From Acidipropionibacterium sp. (GTDB lineage: Bacteria > Actinomycetota > Actinomycetes > Propionibacteriales > Propionibacteriaceae), in contig JALCLH010000010.1 in the NCBI GenBank assembly GCA_022647765.1, positions 62,001-126,000 of the forward strand: DNA of 64,000 nt, given 5' to 3'. The notes under the pieces were generated by a model. That model did no database searches. It was given only the letters and a program-made list of their open reading frames with translations, and had not been told where the DNA came from. Position 1 is the first letter of the stretch. Each line of letters starts with the position of its first letter. The translations under genes were made by a program, and so were the position numbers. This document shows positions 1 through 10,280 of the stretch, one piece after another.

Positions 1-234
1 CTGACGGTGGCCACCTCTCTGGTGCTGTGGCCGGTGGCGCAGATGAACTGGCTCTACCCCGCGGTGTGCGCGGTGGCCGGGGCGATCTTCCTGTGGGAGG
101 CGGTGCAGCTGCTGCGCCGGGCCCGGGCCGGGCTGAGGGACGCCCAGCTCAAGCCGATGAGGCTGTTCCACTGGTCGAACACCTATCTCTCGCTGGTCTT
201 CCTGGCGATCGCGGTGGATCCCCTGCTGCCCTGA
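1..234 (+). CDS. ctaB: Protoheme IX farnesyltransferase (heme o synthase), C-terminal fragment
   Basis: This is the last 77 codons of a gene that begins before the window. The frame is open from base 1 to a TGA at 232-234. It shows one hydrophobic membrane segment, a basic loop and the ending [19 protein letters not shown], which resembles the C-terminus of CtaB/Cox10 proteins. The family farnesylates protoheme IX in the membrane to give heme o for terminal oxidases. Heme A synthase (ctaA) lies 3.6 kb downstream on the opposite strand, which supports the call. The catalytic aspartate-rich loops lie outside the window, so the identification rests on the C-terminus and the context. Confidence 0.75.
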   Translation: MTVATSLVLWPVAQMNWLYPAVCAVAGAIFLWEAVQLLRRARAGLRDAQLKPMRLFHWSNTYLSLVFLAIAVDPLLP

Positions 235-256
235 TCTGCCGACCTGGTCATCTGTC

Positions 257-335
257 TGGTCCCGATCACTCCCGACACGCCGTGAATCTGCACGCGCGAT
301 GGCGAAACGTGCCCTATCGGGAGTGATCGGGACCA
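257..335. repeat. 79-nt stem-loop with perfect 19-bp arms
   Basis: Arms at 257-275 and 317-335 are exact reverse complements, separated by 41 nt. The element lies just downstream of ctaB and could end its transcription, but the loop is long for an intrinsic terminator and there is no T-tract. A second element of the same total length but different sequence lies at 23426-23504. Confidence 0.7.
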
Positions 336-398
336 TCAGGCCGCCGCGGGCCGGCACTCTCCTCGCTCGACAGTCCGATCGGCGCCCCGCGGTCACGA

Positions 399-464
399 CG
401 AGGCGCCTCTTCCTCCACGAGACGCCAGCTACATGAGGCGTCTCGTGGAAGAAGGGGCGCCTCG
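399..464 (+). repeat. Palindromic intergenic repeat, copy 1
   Basis: Near-perfect inverted repeat with arms of about 28 nt (399-426 and 437-464) that begin and end with CGAGGCGCC or its complement. They surround an asymmetric loop containing CAGCTACATGA. Four more copies occur at 2330, 3588, 19432 and 55005. An open reading frame that starts at 433 inside this element is rejected as the tetR start. Confidence 0.9.
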
Positions 465-498
465 CGGGTGGGTTCTTGCCCTGCTTAAGCTGCTGAGC

Positions 499-1146
499 AT
501 GCCCTCAGCAGCAGATCGCGACGCCGACCATCCCCGTGCTCCTGCTCCTGGCCGCGCTTCCCGCACGCGCAATCGGCGGGGCGAGGGCTGGAGGTTGCGG
601 GAGGACCTGCTGGTCGCGGCGGACGGGCTGCTGGACGAGGGGGTCTCGCCGGATGTGATCTCCCTGCGTCAGGTGGCCCGGCGAGCCGGCGTCTCTCCGA
701 TGGCTCCCTACCGGCACTTCGAGAGCAGCCAGGCTCTGCTCGGGGAGGTCCTCACTCGCAGATTCCAACGCTTCTCCGCCGCGCTGTGCGACGGGATCGT
801 GGTGGAGGATCTCACCCCTGCGGCGGCCCGCAGCCGGCTCGCTGAGCTCGGCGCCCGCTATGTGCAGCAGGGGCGGGCGAATCTGGTCGCCTACCACGCT
901 CTGTTCGACAGCTCCCTGATCGCCCCCGAGCCTGCTGACCTGCCCGGAGTAGGGCTGTTCGCGACGGCCGTGGCACTGATCTCCACCTGCCCCGGGCCGC
1001 TGGAGCCGCGATCGGCAGCGCGGATGTTCTGGTGCGGTCTGCACGGGATCGTCTGTCTGCCCGGGCGAGCCGCCCTGGTTGGATGGGACGCCGACCACAC
1101 CCTGGTCGCAGATCTGGTGAGGCTCGTCGCCGGTCCGGCCAACTGA
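499..1146 (+). CDS. TetR-family transcriptional regulator
   Basis: A 215-aa protein with an N-terminal helix-turn-helix at about residues 35-78 (SLRQVARRAGVSPMAPYRHF is the recognition region, typical of TetR) and a helical ligand-binding C-terminal domain. ATG 499 is chosen because the upstream in-frame ATG at 433 lies within a palindromic repeat and would only add repeat-derived residues. The first 30 residues are basic and proline-rich. The gene converges on an aldo-keto reductase whose promoter region carries a 14-bp palindrome (2218-2231), a plausible target. The ligand is unknown. Confidence 0.85.
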   Translation: MPSAADRDADHPRAPAPGRASRTRNRRGEGWRLREDLLVAADGLLDEGVSPDVISLRQVARRAGVSPMAPYRHFESSQALLGEVLTRRFQRFSAALCDGIVVEDLTPAAARSRLAELGARYVQQGRANLVAYHALFDSSLIAPEPADLPGVGLFATAVALISTCPGPLEPRSAARMFWCGLHGIVCLPGRAALVGWDADHTLVADLVRLVAGPAN

Positions 1147-1151
1147 TCACC

Positions 1152-1181
1152 GACGAGTTGACTACAGACGAGTTGACTACA
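1152..1181. repeat. Tandem 15-bp duplication
   Basis: GACGAGTTGACTACA occurs twice back to back between the convergent tetR and aldo-keto reductase genes. The stop codon of the reductase (TAG at 1179-1177 on the minus strand) lies in the second copy. Confidence 0.85.
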
Positions 1182-2148
1182 GGGGCTTCTTGCGACCGAA
1201 CCCCTCGCCTCGGGCGCCGAAGGCCTCCAGTCGGTCGAGCCGAGCGACATCCTGCTCGGTGATCTCGACATCAAGGGCCGCAAGATTGGCGCGCAGGTGC
1301 CGCGGACTCGAGGTTCCCGGGATCGGTACCACGTCGCGACCCTGGCCGAAGAGCCAGGCCAGCGCGACCTGAGCCGGCGTGCAGCCGTGGGCGTCCGCGA
1401 TCTCCCGGACCACCTCGACCATCTCGAGATTGCGTTGCAGGTTCTTCCCCCGCCACCTGGGCAGGAATCTGCGCACGTCCAGCACCGACAGTCGCGTCGT
1501 GGACGCCGGGTCGCCGGTGAGCATGCCTCGCCCCAGAGGGCTGTAGGCCACGACGGTCAGTCCGAGACGGCGGGCGGCGTCCAGCGGCCCGGCTTCGACA
1601 TCCCGGCTGAACAGGGACCACTCCGACTGCAATGCGGCGAGCCGGTGCGTGGCGTCCGCCCGCTCCAACAGCTCGGCGGAGACCTCGCACACACCGAGTT
1701 CGCGCACACTGCCCTTGTCGACCAGCTCGGCCATCGCGCCGATCGTCTCCTCGACCGGCACCGACGGGTCCACCCGGTGCAGGTACAGCAGGTCGATGTG
1801 GTCGGTCCTCAGCCGGTGCAGCGAACCCTCCACGCACCGTCGCACCCGCTCCGGGCGCGCATTCAGGCCCACCGGAATCCCCACACCGGGCAGCGCGACG
1901 ATCCCGAGCTTCGTGGCGATCGTCACCTCGTCACGATGCCCGACCAGGGCTCGTCCCAGCAGCCGCTCATTCGCGCCCACGCCGTACATGTCCGCAGTGT
2001 CGAACAGCGTGACGCCCGCATCGAGTGCCGCGTGCACGGTCGCCACCGCGGATTCCGGACTGGGCCTGCCGTAGGTCATCGTCAGCGGCATGCACCCCAG
2101 CCCGACTCGAGACACGCGCAATGATCCCATTTCGACAGTCTCAAACAT
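1177..2148 (-). CDS. Aldo/keto reductase
   Basis: A 323-aa NADPH-dependent aldo-keto reductase of the bacterial PLP-dehydrogenase/YghZ-like type. The catalytic tetrad can be read as D50 and Y55 (FDTADMYG), K80 (IATKLG) and H124 (LYLHRVD). The C-terminal SSPRHLRANL stretch fits the cofactor-binding region. Start ATG 2148 is preferred over upstream in-frame codons because it opens the conserved beta strand (MFETVEMGSLRVSRVGLGCM) and has GGGAGG 8-13 nt upstream. The substrate cannot be deduced. The gene may be controlled by the convergent TetR protein. Confidence 0.88.
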   Translation of the reverse strand: MFETVEMGSLRVSRVGLGCMPLTMTYGRPSPESAVATVHAALDAGVTLFDTADMYGVGANERLLGRALVGHRDEVTIATKLGIVALPGVGIPVGLNARPERVRRCVEGSLHRLRTDHIDLLYLHRVDPSVPVEETIGAMAELVDKGSVRELGVCEVSAELLERADATHRLAALQSEWSLFSRDVEAGPLDAARRLGLTVVAYSPLGRGMLTGDPASTTRLSVLDVRRFLPRWRGKNLQRNLEMVEVVREIADAHGCTPAQVALAWLFGQGRDVVPIPGTSSPRHLRANLAALDVEITEQDVARLDRLEAFGARGEGFGRKKPL

Positions 2149-2217
2149 CCCGACCGACCTCCCATGACTCGTCGTGTTCCCATGTCCGCGTCGCGGAGGG
2201 GAGTCGTCCAACATATG

Positions 2218-2231
2218 TAGACATGTGTCTA
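2218..2231. promoter_or_regulatory. Operator-like palindrome upstream of the aldo-keto reductase
   Basis: TAGACA-TG-TGTCTA is a perfect 6-bp inverted repeat with a 2-bp centre, 70 nt upstream of the reductase start in a locally AT-rich stretch. Its size suits a TetR-type dimer. Assignment to the neighbouring regulator is inference. Confidence 0.45.
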
Positions 2232-2329
2232 GTTTACGTCGAAGTCAGGTTCTCTGAAACGAGACCGCCCCGCATCGACCGGCCCCTCACCCACCGGCTT
2301 CTTTCCACCGTCTCTCCGCCCTTCCCCAC

Positions 2330-2395
2330 CAGGCGCCCCTTCCTCCACGAGGCGCCTCATCTAGCTGGCGTTCGGTGGAAGAAGGGGCGCCTCGT
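2330..2395 (-). repeat. Palindromic intergenic repeat, copy 2
   Basis: Same arms as copy 1, in the opposite orientation (loop CTCATCTAGCTG). One arm has decayed (GTTCGG in place of GTCTCG). The 3' end of the AbiEi/DUF559 gene runs into it, so its last dozen residues (about DDEAPLLPPNAS) are repeat-encoded. Confidence 0.9.
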
Positions 2396-3411
2396 CGTCC
2401 CAGACAGGGCCGACTGAGACAGGGCTGCGTGACGTCGTCGCCACTCGTCGGGGGCCCGCCCAGATCCCCGGCGCTACAGTCATCCCACTCCGAGCCCGGC
2501 TGCTCAAGAGACGGTTGAGTCGCGTCGCGGCGGCTCTGGGACTGCGCAGATCGGCCCGGGAGAAGCGGATGATCTCCAGGCCTTGATCGCGGATGTTGGC
2601 CTCGCGCTCCTTCTCCGCATCGACCACATCGGAGACCGTCTGCCCCGGTTTCAGAAGGCGCCCGTACTTCTCCATCCCGTCGTACTCCCCGACCACCCCC
2701 TGCTCGCGCCAGCCGTAGTCGCAGCGCGCCACAAGGAACCCGTGCAGATCAAGGATCTCAACCTGGAGCTCCGGCGCAGGGCATCCTTGGAGCTCCAGCT
2801 GAGCCCTCATCAGCGACTCGCCCGGGCTCTCGGGCAGCTCGTCGGCAAATGCCGCCACCGCCCTGGCCGTGGCATTGCCCCGACGCCGGGCACCACGTCG
2901 CACAAGTTCTTGCAACCTGCTCCGGCGACCCGGACCGGCGCAGTACGGCGTCCGCCATCATCACTCCTGTGACGAAACCGAACTCCCGGGCCATGTCGAC
3001 CGCGGTTCGCTCGAGACCGGTGACCAGCAGGCCATTCACCTCTGCGATCTCGTCCGGCTCCATCGGTCCGTCCCTCACGACAAGTTGCCGACGCCGGTGA
3101 GAACTGCTTCCAGCGGGCCGGTTGAGCCACACCCGATCGGAACCCATGAAGGTCATCGGCAGACCAAGCAGAGCTGCGGCCGAGGTATGAGTGAGCACCT
3201 CCTCGCCGCCGGACAGCATCGGCATGGTCGCGGCGATGAGTTCCAGCTGATGGCGTCTGGCGTCTCGTTCGGGTGGACCCTCCACCACGGCACCGCGACG
3301 CACGGAGGTGAAGGTGCCGTCTCTCCTGCGTCGTGCGATCTCATTGGGTCCGACACCTTGGCGCGCAAGCTCAGACACTCGCAGGACCCGCCTGTAGTTC
3401 TGCTCAGTCAT
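2361..3411 (-). pseudogene. AbiEi-like winged-helix / DUF559 endonuclease-fold protein, frameshifted
   Basis: Two overlapping frames make one protein of about 350 aa. The N-terminal part, from ATG 3411 (MTEQNYRRVLRVSELARQG), has the winged-helix look of type IV AbiEi antitoxins (ELARQGVGPNEIARRRRDG). The C-terminal part has the DUF559/Vsr-like restriction fold (LDLHGFLVARCDYGWREQGVVGEYDG, then IRFSRADL). The frame changes at about 2912-2920, where one extra base separates SGSPEQ from LQELVRRG. Such proteins are common in actinobacteria, often singly and without a toxin partner, and their role is not established. It may be intact if the indel is a sequencing error. The C-terminus ends inside a palindromic repeat. 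Confidence 0.7.
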
Positions 3412-3587
3412 GAGACAAGCCAGCCATGAAAAGTCCGTCGGCACCAGAGTCAATCTCAAACCTGTGGACAACAGCGCGGCCCGGCTCCGGCTCCCTGTGG
3501 ACAACTTTGGGAGGCTGACGGCGCACCGGTGGCGCTGACCCGGTTCCGTCTTCCGCCTCGCTGCCTCCTACTTCGTCCCTCATCCTC

Positions 3588-3656
3588 GACGAGGCGCCCC
3601 TTCCTCCACGAGACGCCTCATGTAGCTGGCGTCTCGTGGAGGAAGAGGCGCCTCGT
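3588..3656 (-). repeat. Palindromic intergenic repeat, copy 3
   Basis: The arms are nearly perfect over about 28 nt and the loop is CTCATGTAGCTG, the reverse complement of the copy 1 loop. With copy 2 it brackets the AbiEi-like gene. The gene-free stretch 3412-3847 also holds a purine-rich repeat tract (3714-3776) and nothing else I can recognise. Confidence 0.9.
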
Positions 3657-3713
3657 GCGGAGGGGGGAAGAGAAAGTCAGGTGGCGTGCGGAGGGAAGAA
3701 GAAAGCAACGCAG

Positions 3714-3776
3714 GCGTGCGGGAGGTTGGGAGACGCCGTGCGGGAGTCGGGGGACGCGGTGCGGGAGGCTGGAGGC
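3714..3776. repeat. Imperfect 21-bp tandem repeat, three units
   Basis: Three consecutive 21-nt units share the core GTGCGGGAG in a strongly purine-biased stretch downstream of ctaA. It keeps an open frame on the plus strand (GDAVRE-like heptads), but no gene is supported there. Confidence 0.65.
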
Positions 3777-3847
3777 CGTAGCTCGGGCGGCGCCGCCCCT
3801 CACGGCGCGCACGCCGCCGGGTCCACAAGGGCACCCAGACGCCCGAG

Positions 3848-4750
3848 TCAGCTCTCCCGGGGAGTCAGATCGGGGGCCTGGAAGGGTTTGACGCTGGACC
3901 ACAGCGCCCCCACCGCCATCGCACACAGCGAGATCCCGACCATGTGCCAGAAGACCAGGAACGGATTGAGATGGGCGAAGTACTGGGCGTAGCCGATGAT
4001 CGCCTGGAAGATCTCCACGGCCAGCAGCACGAGGGCCCACCGGCGCATCGGCGCCGCCTTGCGGGCGATCGCCAGCGCCAGGCAGGCCAGGGTGAGGATG
4101 ACCAGGATCCACACCGAGACGCCGTGAAGACGGGCCACCGTCTCCAGCTGGAAGCCGGTCCGGCGAGCCCCGGCGTCACCGGCATTGGGTCCGGAACCGG
4201 TGACGATGGTGCCCAGCCACATCACCACCAGGGTGACGGCCACCACGGCCCGCACCAGACCCATCGCCAGGCCGTCGACCTCGGCCCGAGGACGGCGTCC
4301 CACCACCCAGACCAGCTTCACGGCGACCAGGATGATGGCCACCGACAGCAGCAGGTGCAGGGCCACCACGAACGGATTGAGTCCGGTGAGCACGCTCAAC
4401 CCGCCGACCACCGCCTGCAGCGGGATGCCGACCAGCGCCACCCAGGCCAGCGACCGCACATTGCCGGCCGCCCGAGTCCGGGTGGCCGCCACCACGGTCA
4501 TCGCGGAGGTGATGAGCAGCACGAAGGTGAGCATCCGGTTGGCGAACTCGATCGCTCCGTGGATGCCCATCGACTGGTGCGGCACGAAGGAGTTCTCGGT
4601 GCAGTGCGGCCAGGTCGGGCAGCCCAGTCCCGAGCCGGTGAGCCGCACCACGGCGCCCGTGACGATCAGCGCCATGTTGACGATCAGGGTCGCCAGCGCC
4701 CAGCCGTGCAGTGCCTTGCGGGTGCCGCTGACGGAGTTCAGGAGACCCAC
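3848..4750 (-). CDS. ctaA: Heme A synthase, COX15/CtaA family
   Basis: A 300-aa membrane protein with about eight hydrophobic segments. It converts heme o to heme A for aa3-type cytochrome oxidase. It carries the family hallmark VTGAVVRLTGSGLGCPTWP near residues 29-47 with a second nearby cysteine (C49), as in the CtaA type with a cysteine-pair loop, and histidines in the predicted helices (HGAIEF, ALHLLLS, ARLHGV, FWHMVG). The GTG start at 4750 lies inside the end of the upstream permease gene (13-bp overlap), implying translational coupling. A longer frame upstream of this codon is the shadow of the permease. ctaB lies beyond the inserted module at the left edge. Confidence 0.9.
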   Translation of the reverse strand: MGLLNSVSGTRKALHGWALATLIVNMALIVTGAVVRLTGSGLGCPTWPHCTENSFVPHQSMGIHGAIEFANRMLTFVLLITSAMTVVAATRTRAAGNVRSLAWVALVGIPLQAVVGGLSVLTGLNPFVVALHLLLSVAIILVAVKLVWVVGRRPRAEVDGLAMGLVRAVVAVTLVVMWLGTIVTGSGPNAGDAGARRTGFQLETVARLHGVSVWILVILTLACLALAIARKAAPMRRWALVLLAVEIFQAIIGYAQYFAHLNPFLVFWHMVGISLCAMAVGALWSSVKPFQAPDLTPRES

Positions 4751-5499
4751 CGGAACACCTTGCGCGCGACAAGACCCAGCACGACGGTCCACAGCGCCAG
4801 GCTGAGCACCGGCCACCACACGGCGACGCCGTCCCCCCAGGCGCGCAGAGACTCCCCCAGTGCGGTGGTGGGCAGCAGGGCGACGACCGTCCGCACCCCG
4901 GACGGGTAGTCCTTGAGCGGCCACATGACGCCGCCGGCCAGGCCGAGGAGATAGATCAGGTTGGCCGAGGCGAGGGTGACCTCGGCCTTCAACGATCCGG
5001 ACAGAGCCAGGGCGAACAGCGAGAAGCTCGACATCCCCAGGATCACCGAGAGCAGCATCGGCAGCCACGCCAGCGCCGATCCCACCGGACGCCAGCCCAG
5101 AATGACGGCGACCACGACCAGAATCACCACCTGCAGGGCGGAGATCAGGGAGTAGGCCAGAGCCTTGCCGGCCAGCAGTCCGTTGCGCCCCAGCGGCGTC
5201 GCGGCGAGCCTCTCCAGGACGCCGTAGCGCCGCTCGAAGCCGGTCTGGATCGCCTGGGAGGTGAAGCAGGTCGACCAGATCGCCAGCGCCAGCACCGAGG
5301 GGCCGAGCATGGACAGCGGCAGCCCGACCCGGTCGCCGACGTACTTCCCGGCGACCAGGATGGCGATCGGCACCACCAGGGCCAGCACCAGCTGCTCCCC
5401 GTTGCGCATCACCAGCCTGGCCTCGGTGAGGCCGTGATTGCGGATCCTGGCGGCCGGCGAGGCGGCGCGCGGGGCCGGATGAAGATCGAGTGCGCTCAT
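4738..5499 (-). CDS. ABC-2 type transporter, permease subunit
   Basis: A 253-aa integral membrane protein with about six predicted helices from residue 45 on and a cytoplasmic N-terminus. The FERRYGVLERLAATPLGR stretch matches the conserved loop of ABC2_membrane permeases. ATG 5499 follows the ATPase gene stop by one base, and the 3' end overlaps ctaA. The gene order ATPase-permease-ctaA is common in actinobacteria next to the suf operon. The transported substrate is unknown; heme or drug export has been suggested for relatives but nothing here proves it. Confidence 0.85.
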   Translation of the reverse strand: MSALDLHPAPRAASPAARIRNHGLTEARLVMRNGEQLVLALVVPIAILVAGKYVGDRVGLPLSMLGPSVLALAIWSTCFTSQAIQTGFERRYGVLERLAATPLGRNGLLAGKALAYSLISALQVVILVVVAVILGWRPVGSALAWLPMLLSVILGMSSFSLFALALSGSLKAEVTLASANLIYLLGLAGGVMWPLKDYPSGVRTVVALLPTTALGESLRAWGDGVAVWWPVLSLALWTVVLGLVARKVFRWVS

Positions 5500-5500
5500 C

Positions 5501-6271
5501 TCAGCTCCTCCCGGTCGAGGTCTGGCGCGACGGGGTCTGGTCCGAGGAGGGCTGGAAGGAGGCATCGGCCCGGTCGCTGGTGTGCGCCAGGAAGACGTCC
5601 TCCAGGCTCGCCTCGGCGGTGAGCTCGGCGACGCCGCCGTGAATGGCGACCCGGCCCTGGTCGACGATCCAGATGTGGTCGGCCAGCCGGGCGGCCTCGT
5701 CCATCGCGTGGCTGGTGAGCACCACGGAGACGCCGTCGCGGCGCAACTCCTCGATGACGTCCCAGGTGTGATGACGGGCGTGCGGGTCCATCCCGGCGGT
5801 GGGCTCGTCGAGGAAGACCAGCCGGGGCCGCCCGATGATCGCCGCCGCCAGGTTGACCGACTGCTGCTGGCCGCCGGACAGCCGGCGGTAGGTGGTGCGG
5901 GCGAAGGACCTGATCCCCAGCGCATCGATGAGCAGTTCGGGATCGATCGGGTCGGCGTACATCCCGGCCATGTAGTGCAGCAGCTCACCGGCCTTGATGT
6001 TGACCCAGGCGCCGGCGCTCTGCGGCATCAGCCCGGTGGCCTCGGCGGCCTGCGGGGAGCCGGGCTCGTGCCCCAGCACGCTGAGACTCCCGGAGTCCGG
6101 CCGGATCAGAGAGGTGCAGCAGCGCATCATGGTCGTCTTGCCGGCGCCGTTGGGTCCCAGGATCGCGGTGATCTCGGCCCGCCGGGCGGTGAGAGTCAGG
6201 CCGTCGAGGGCGTTGACGGGGCCGAAGGCGACATGGAGGTCGTCGATGACGAGCGGTTCGGGTTCCGGCAC
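5501..6271 (-). CDS. ABC-2 type transporter, ATP-binding subunit
   Basis: A 256-aa ATPase of the CcmA/DrrA type. It has Walker A GPNGAGKTT (about residues 39-47), Q-loop LMPQSAG, signature LSGGQQQ, Walker B LVFLDEPTAGMDP and the switch histidine in TSHAMDE. GTG 6271 is taken as the start because it immediately precedes the first domain strand (PLVIDDLHVAFG). The frame stays open upstream for 64 codons, but these look non-coding. It pairs with the permease gene at 4738-5499. Confidence 0.88.
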   Translation of the reverse strand: MPEPEPLVIDDLHVAFGPVNALDGLTLTARRAEITAILGPNGAGKTTMMRCCTSLIRPDSGSLSVLGHEPGSPQAAEATGLMPQSAGAWVNIKAGELLHYMAGMYADPIDPELLIDALGIRSFARTTYRRLSGGQQQSVNLAAAIIGRPRLVFLDEPTAGMDPHARHHTWDVIEELRRDGVSVVLTSHAMDEAARLADHIWIVDQGRVAIHGGVAELTAEASLEDVFLAHTSDRADASFQPSSDQTPSRQTSTGRS

Positions 6272-6419
6272 GAGCGCCAGTGTACGGCGTGCCGGCGGCC
6301 CCGGCCCGCCCCAGCTGGGGCGGACCGGGGACCGTCGGGCGATTCCGGCCGGGACGCGGACGGGGCTGCTCCGAAGCTCAGGCAGAAGCTCAGGCCGAAG
6401 CTGCGTCCGGGACCCGCGT

Positions 6420-9086
<2,667 letters not shown>

Positions 9087-9250
9087 GATCGTTCTCTTCC
9101 TCGAGCCCGAGATGATTGGTGAAACAGGATGATTGACTCATCGGGGCCGTGCTGGCACGACGCCGTGCCGCGAACCCTCAGAGTCAACGCTAGGTCACCG
9201 ATCCCCCGTTGTCATCGAAAAATCAGTCGATGTGCGCAATCTCACACAAG

Positions 9251-9284
9251 TTGTCTGCCGGATCCCATTGTCTGCCGGATCCCA
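9251..9284. repeat. Tandem 17-bp duplication in the hppA-sufR gap
   Basis: TTGTCTGCCGGATCCCA occurs twice in direct succession in the divergent intergenic region (9087-9426). Apart from this and the sufR promoter, I see no other feature in that 340-nt gap. Confidence 0.8.
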
Positions 9285-9380
9285 GAGCGTCCCCGTGATC
9301 GTCGGGGGCGCTGAGAGGGCGTCGAGGGAGCGCTGAGGGGGGCGCCGGCCCGGAGCCCCTCGGGCCGCGCGGAAGAGGAA

Positions 9381-9420
9381 GGGTAACCTTACTTGCGTAA
9401 CGCCCTGATTTGGAAACAAT
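9381..9420 (+). promoter_or_regulatory. Predicted sufR/suf promoter with metal-regulator-like half site
   Basis: A possible -35 (TTGCGT, 9393-9398) and -10 (AACAAT, 9415-9420) are separated by 16 nt. The start point would then be at or next to GTG 9427, so the transcript would be leaderless. The -35 overlaps GTAACCTTAC (9383-9392), which resembles one half of a DtxR/IdeR box. Iron control is inference. Confidence 0.4.
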
Positions 9421-9426
9421 GGACTT

Positions 9427-10173
9427 GTGAAAACTTCGAATGATCCCTCGCGTGAGCACGGCGAGGGCCGTCCCGCGGGCGGTGATCGGTTCGAAGAGCC
9501 CGCGGACGGCACCACTCGCGACCGTGTGATGTCCTCGATCCTGCACCACGGCCCCTCCACCGCCGCCCAGCTGGCCGAGCGGCTGGGGCTGACCGCCGCC
9601 GCCGTGCGGCGTCACCTGTCCGCTCTGGGCGAAAGCGGGCAGATCGCCAGCCGCGAGCAGCGGGTCTTCGGCGCCCGCGGCCGGGGGCGTCCCTCCCGCG
9701 TCTTCTACCTCACCGACTCCGGCCGGGCCGACTATTACACCGCCTACGACGAGCTGGCGATCACCGCCCTCAAGCAGCTGGCGGCCGCCGCCGGACCGGA
9801 CGCCCTCACCGCCGTGGCGCAGTCGCGGGTCGACGACATCGAGGCGAAGTACCGCCAGCTGCGGGCCGCCAAGCCCGACCAGGATCCGGCCCAGACGCTG
9901 GCCGAGAGCCTCTCGGCGGACGGCTACGTCGCCAGCCTGGAGCCGGCCGTCGCGGGCCGCCAGATCTGCCAGCACAACTGCCCGGTGGCCGAGGTCGCCA
10001 AGGTCTTCCCCGAGCTGTGCGATGTCGAGACCCGGCTGTTCTCCGAGCTGCTCGGCTCCAACGTCCAGCGGCTGGCCACCATCGCCCACGGCGACGGGGT
10101 CTGCACCACCCACGTCCCGGTCGATGTGGAGATCACCCGAAAACGGATCGCCGGCGCGCCGGTGGGGGACTGA
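9427..10173 (+). CDS. sufR: SufR-type iron-sulfur transcriptional repressor
   Basis: A 248-aa regulator with an N-terminal winged helix (about residues 33-100, AAQLAERLGLTAAAVRRHLSAL then the wing RGRGRPSRVFYLT). The C-terminal domain has clustered cysteines C181, C185, C198 and C226 (CQHNCPVAEV, PELC, GVCTTH), which in this family ligate an Fe-S cluster that signals assembly capacity. It heads the suf operon, as in many actinobacteria, and probably autoregulates it. GTG 9427 has no Shine-Dalgarno; the spacing to a putative -10 suggests a leaderless message. Confidence 0.9.
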   Translation: MKTSNDPSREHGEGRPAGGDRFEEPADGTTRDRVMSSILHHGPSTAAQLAERLGLTAAAVRRHLSALGESGQIASREQRVFGARGRGRPSRVFYLTDSGRADYYTAYDELAITALKQLAAAAGPDALTAVAQSRVDDIEAKYRQLRAAKPDQDPAQTLAESLSADGYVASLEPAVAGRQICQHNCPVAEVAKVFPELCDVETRLFSELLGSNVQRLATIAHGDGVCTTHVPVDVEITRKRIAGAPVGD

Positions 10174-10280
10174 AACCCCGTCGACAGCACTGGCACCACC
10201 GAACCGGCCGCATCCGGCGTCCCGAACCCTTGCACTCCGAACACCTCCCTCTGGCTTCCGACTGATTGAAAGGCCTCGAT

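Noticed and set aside
433-498. N-terminal extension of the TetR gene from ATG 433
   Set aside because: The extra codons come from the palindromic repeat and have no regulator similarity; ATG 499 is adequate.
3529-3992. Plus-strand open frames with GDAVRE heptad repeats downstream of ctaA
   Set aside because: They are produced by a purine-rich 21-bp tandem repeat and run through a palindromic repeat and the ctaA 3' end; no start signal or conserved domain.
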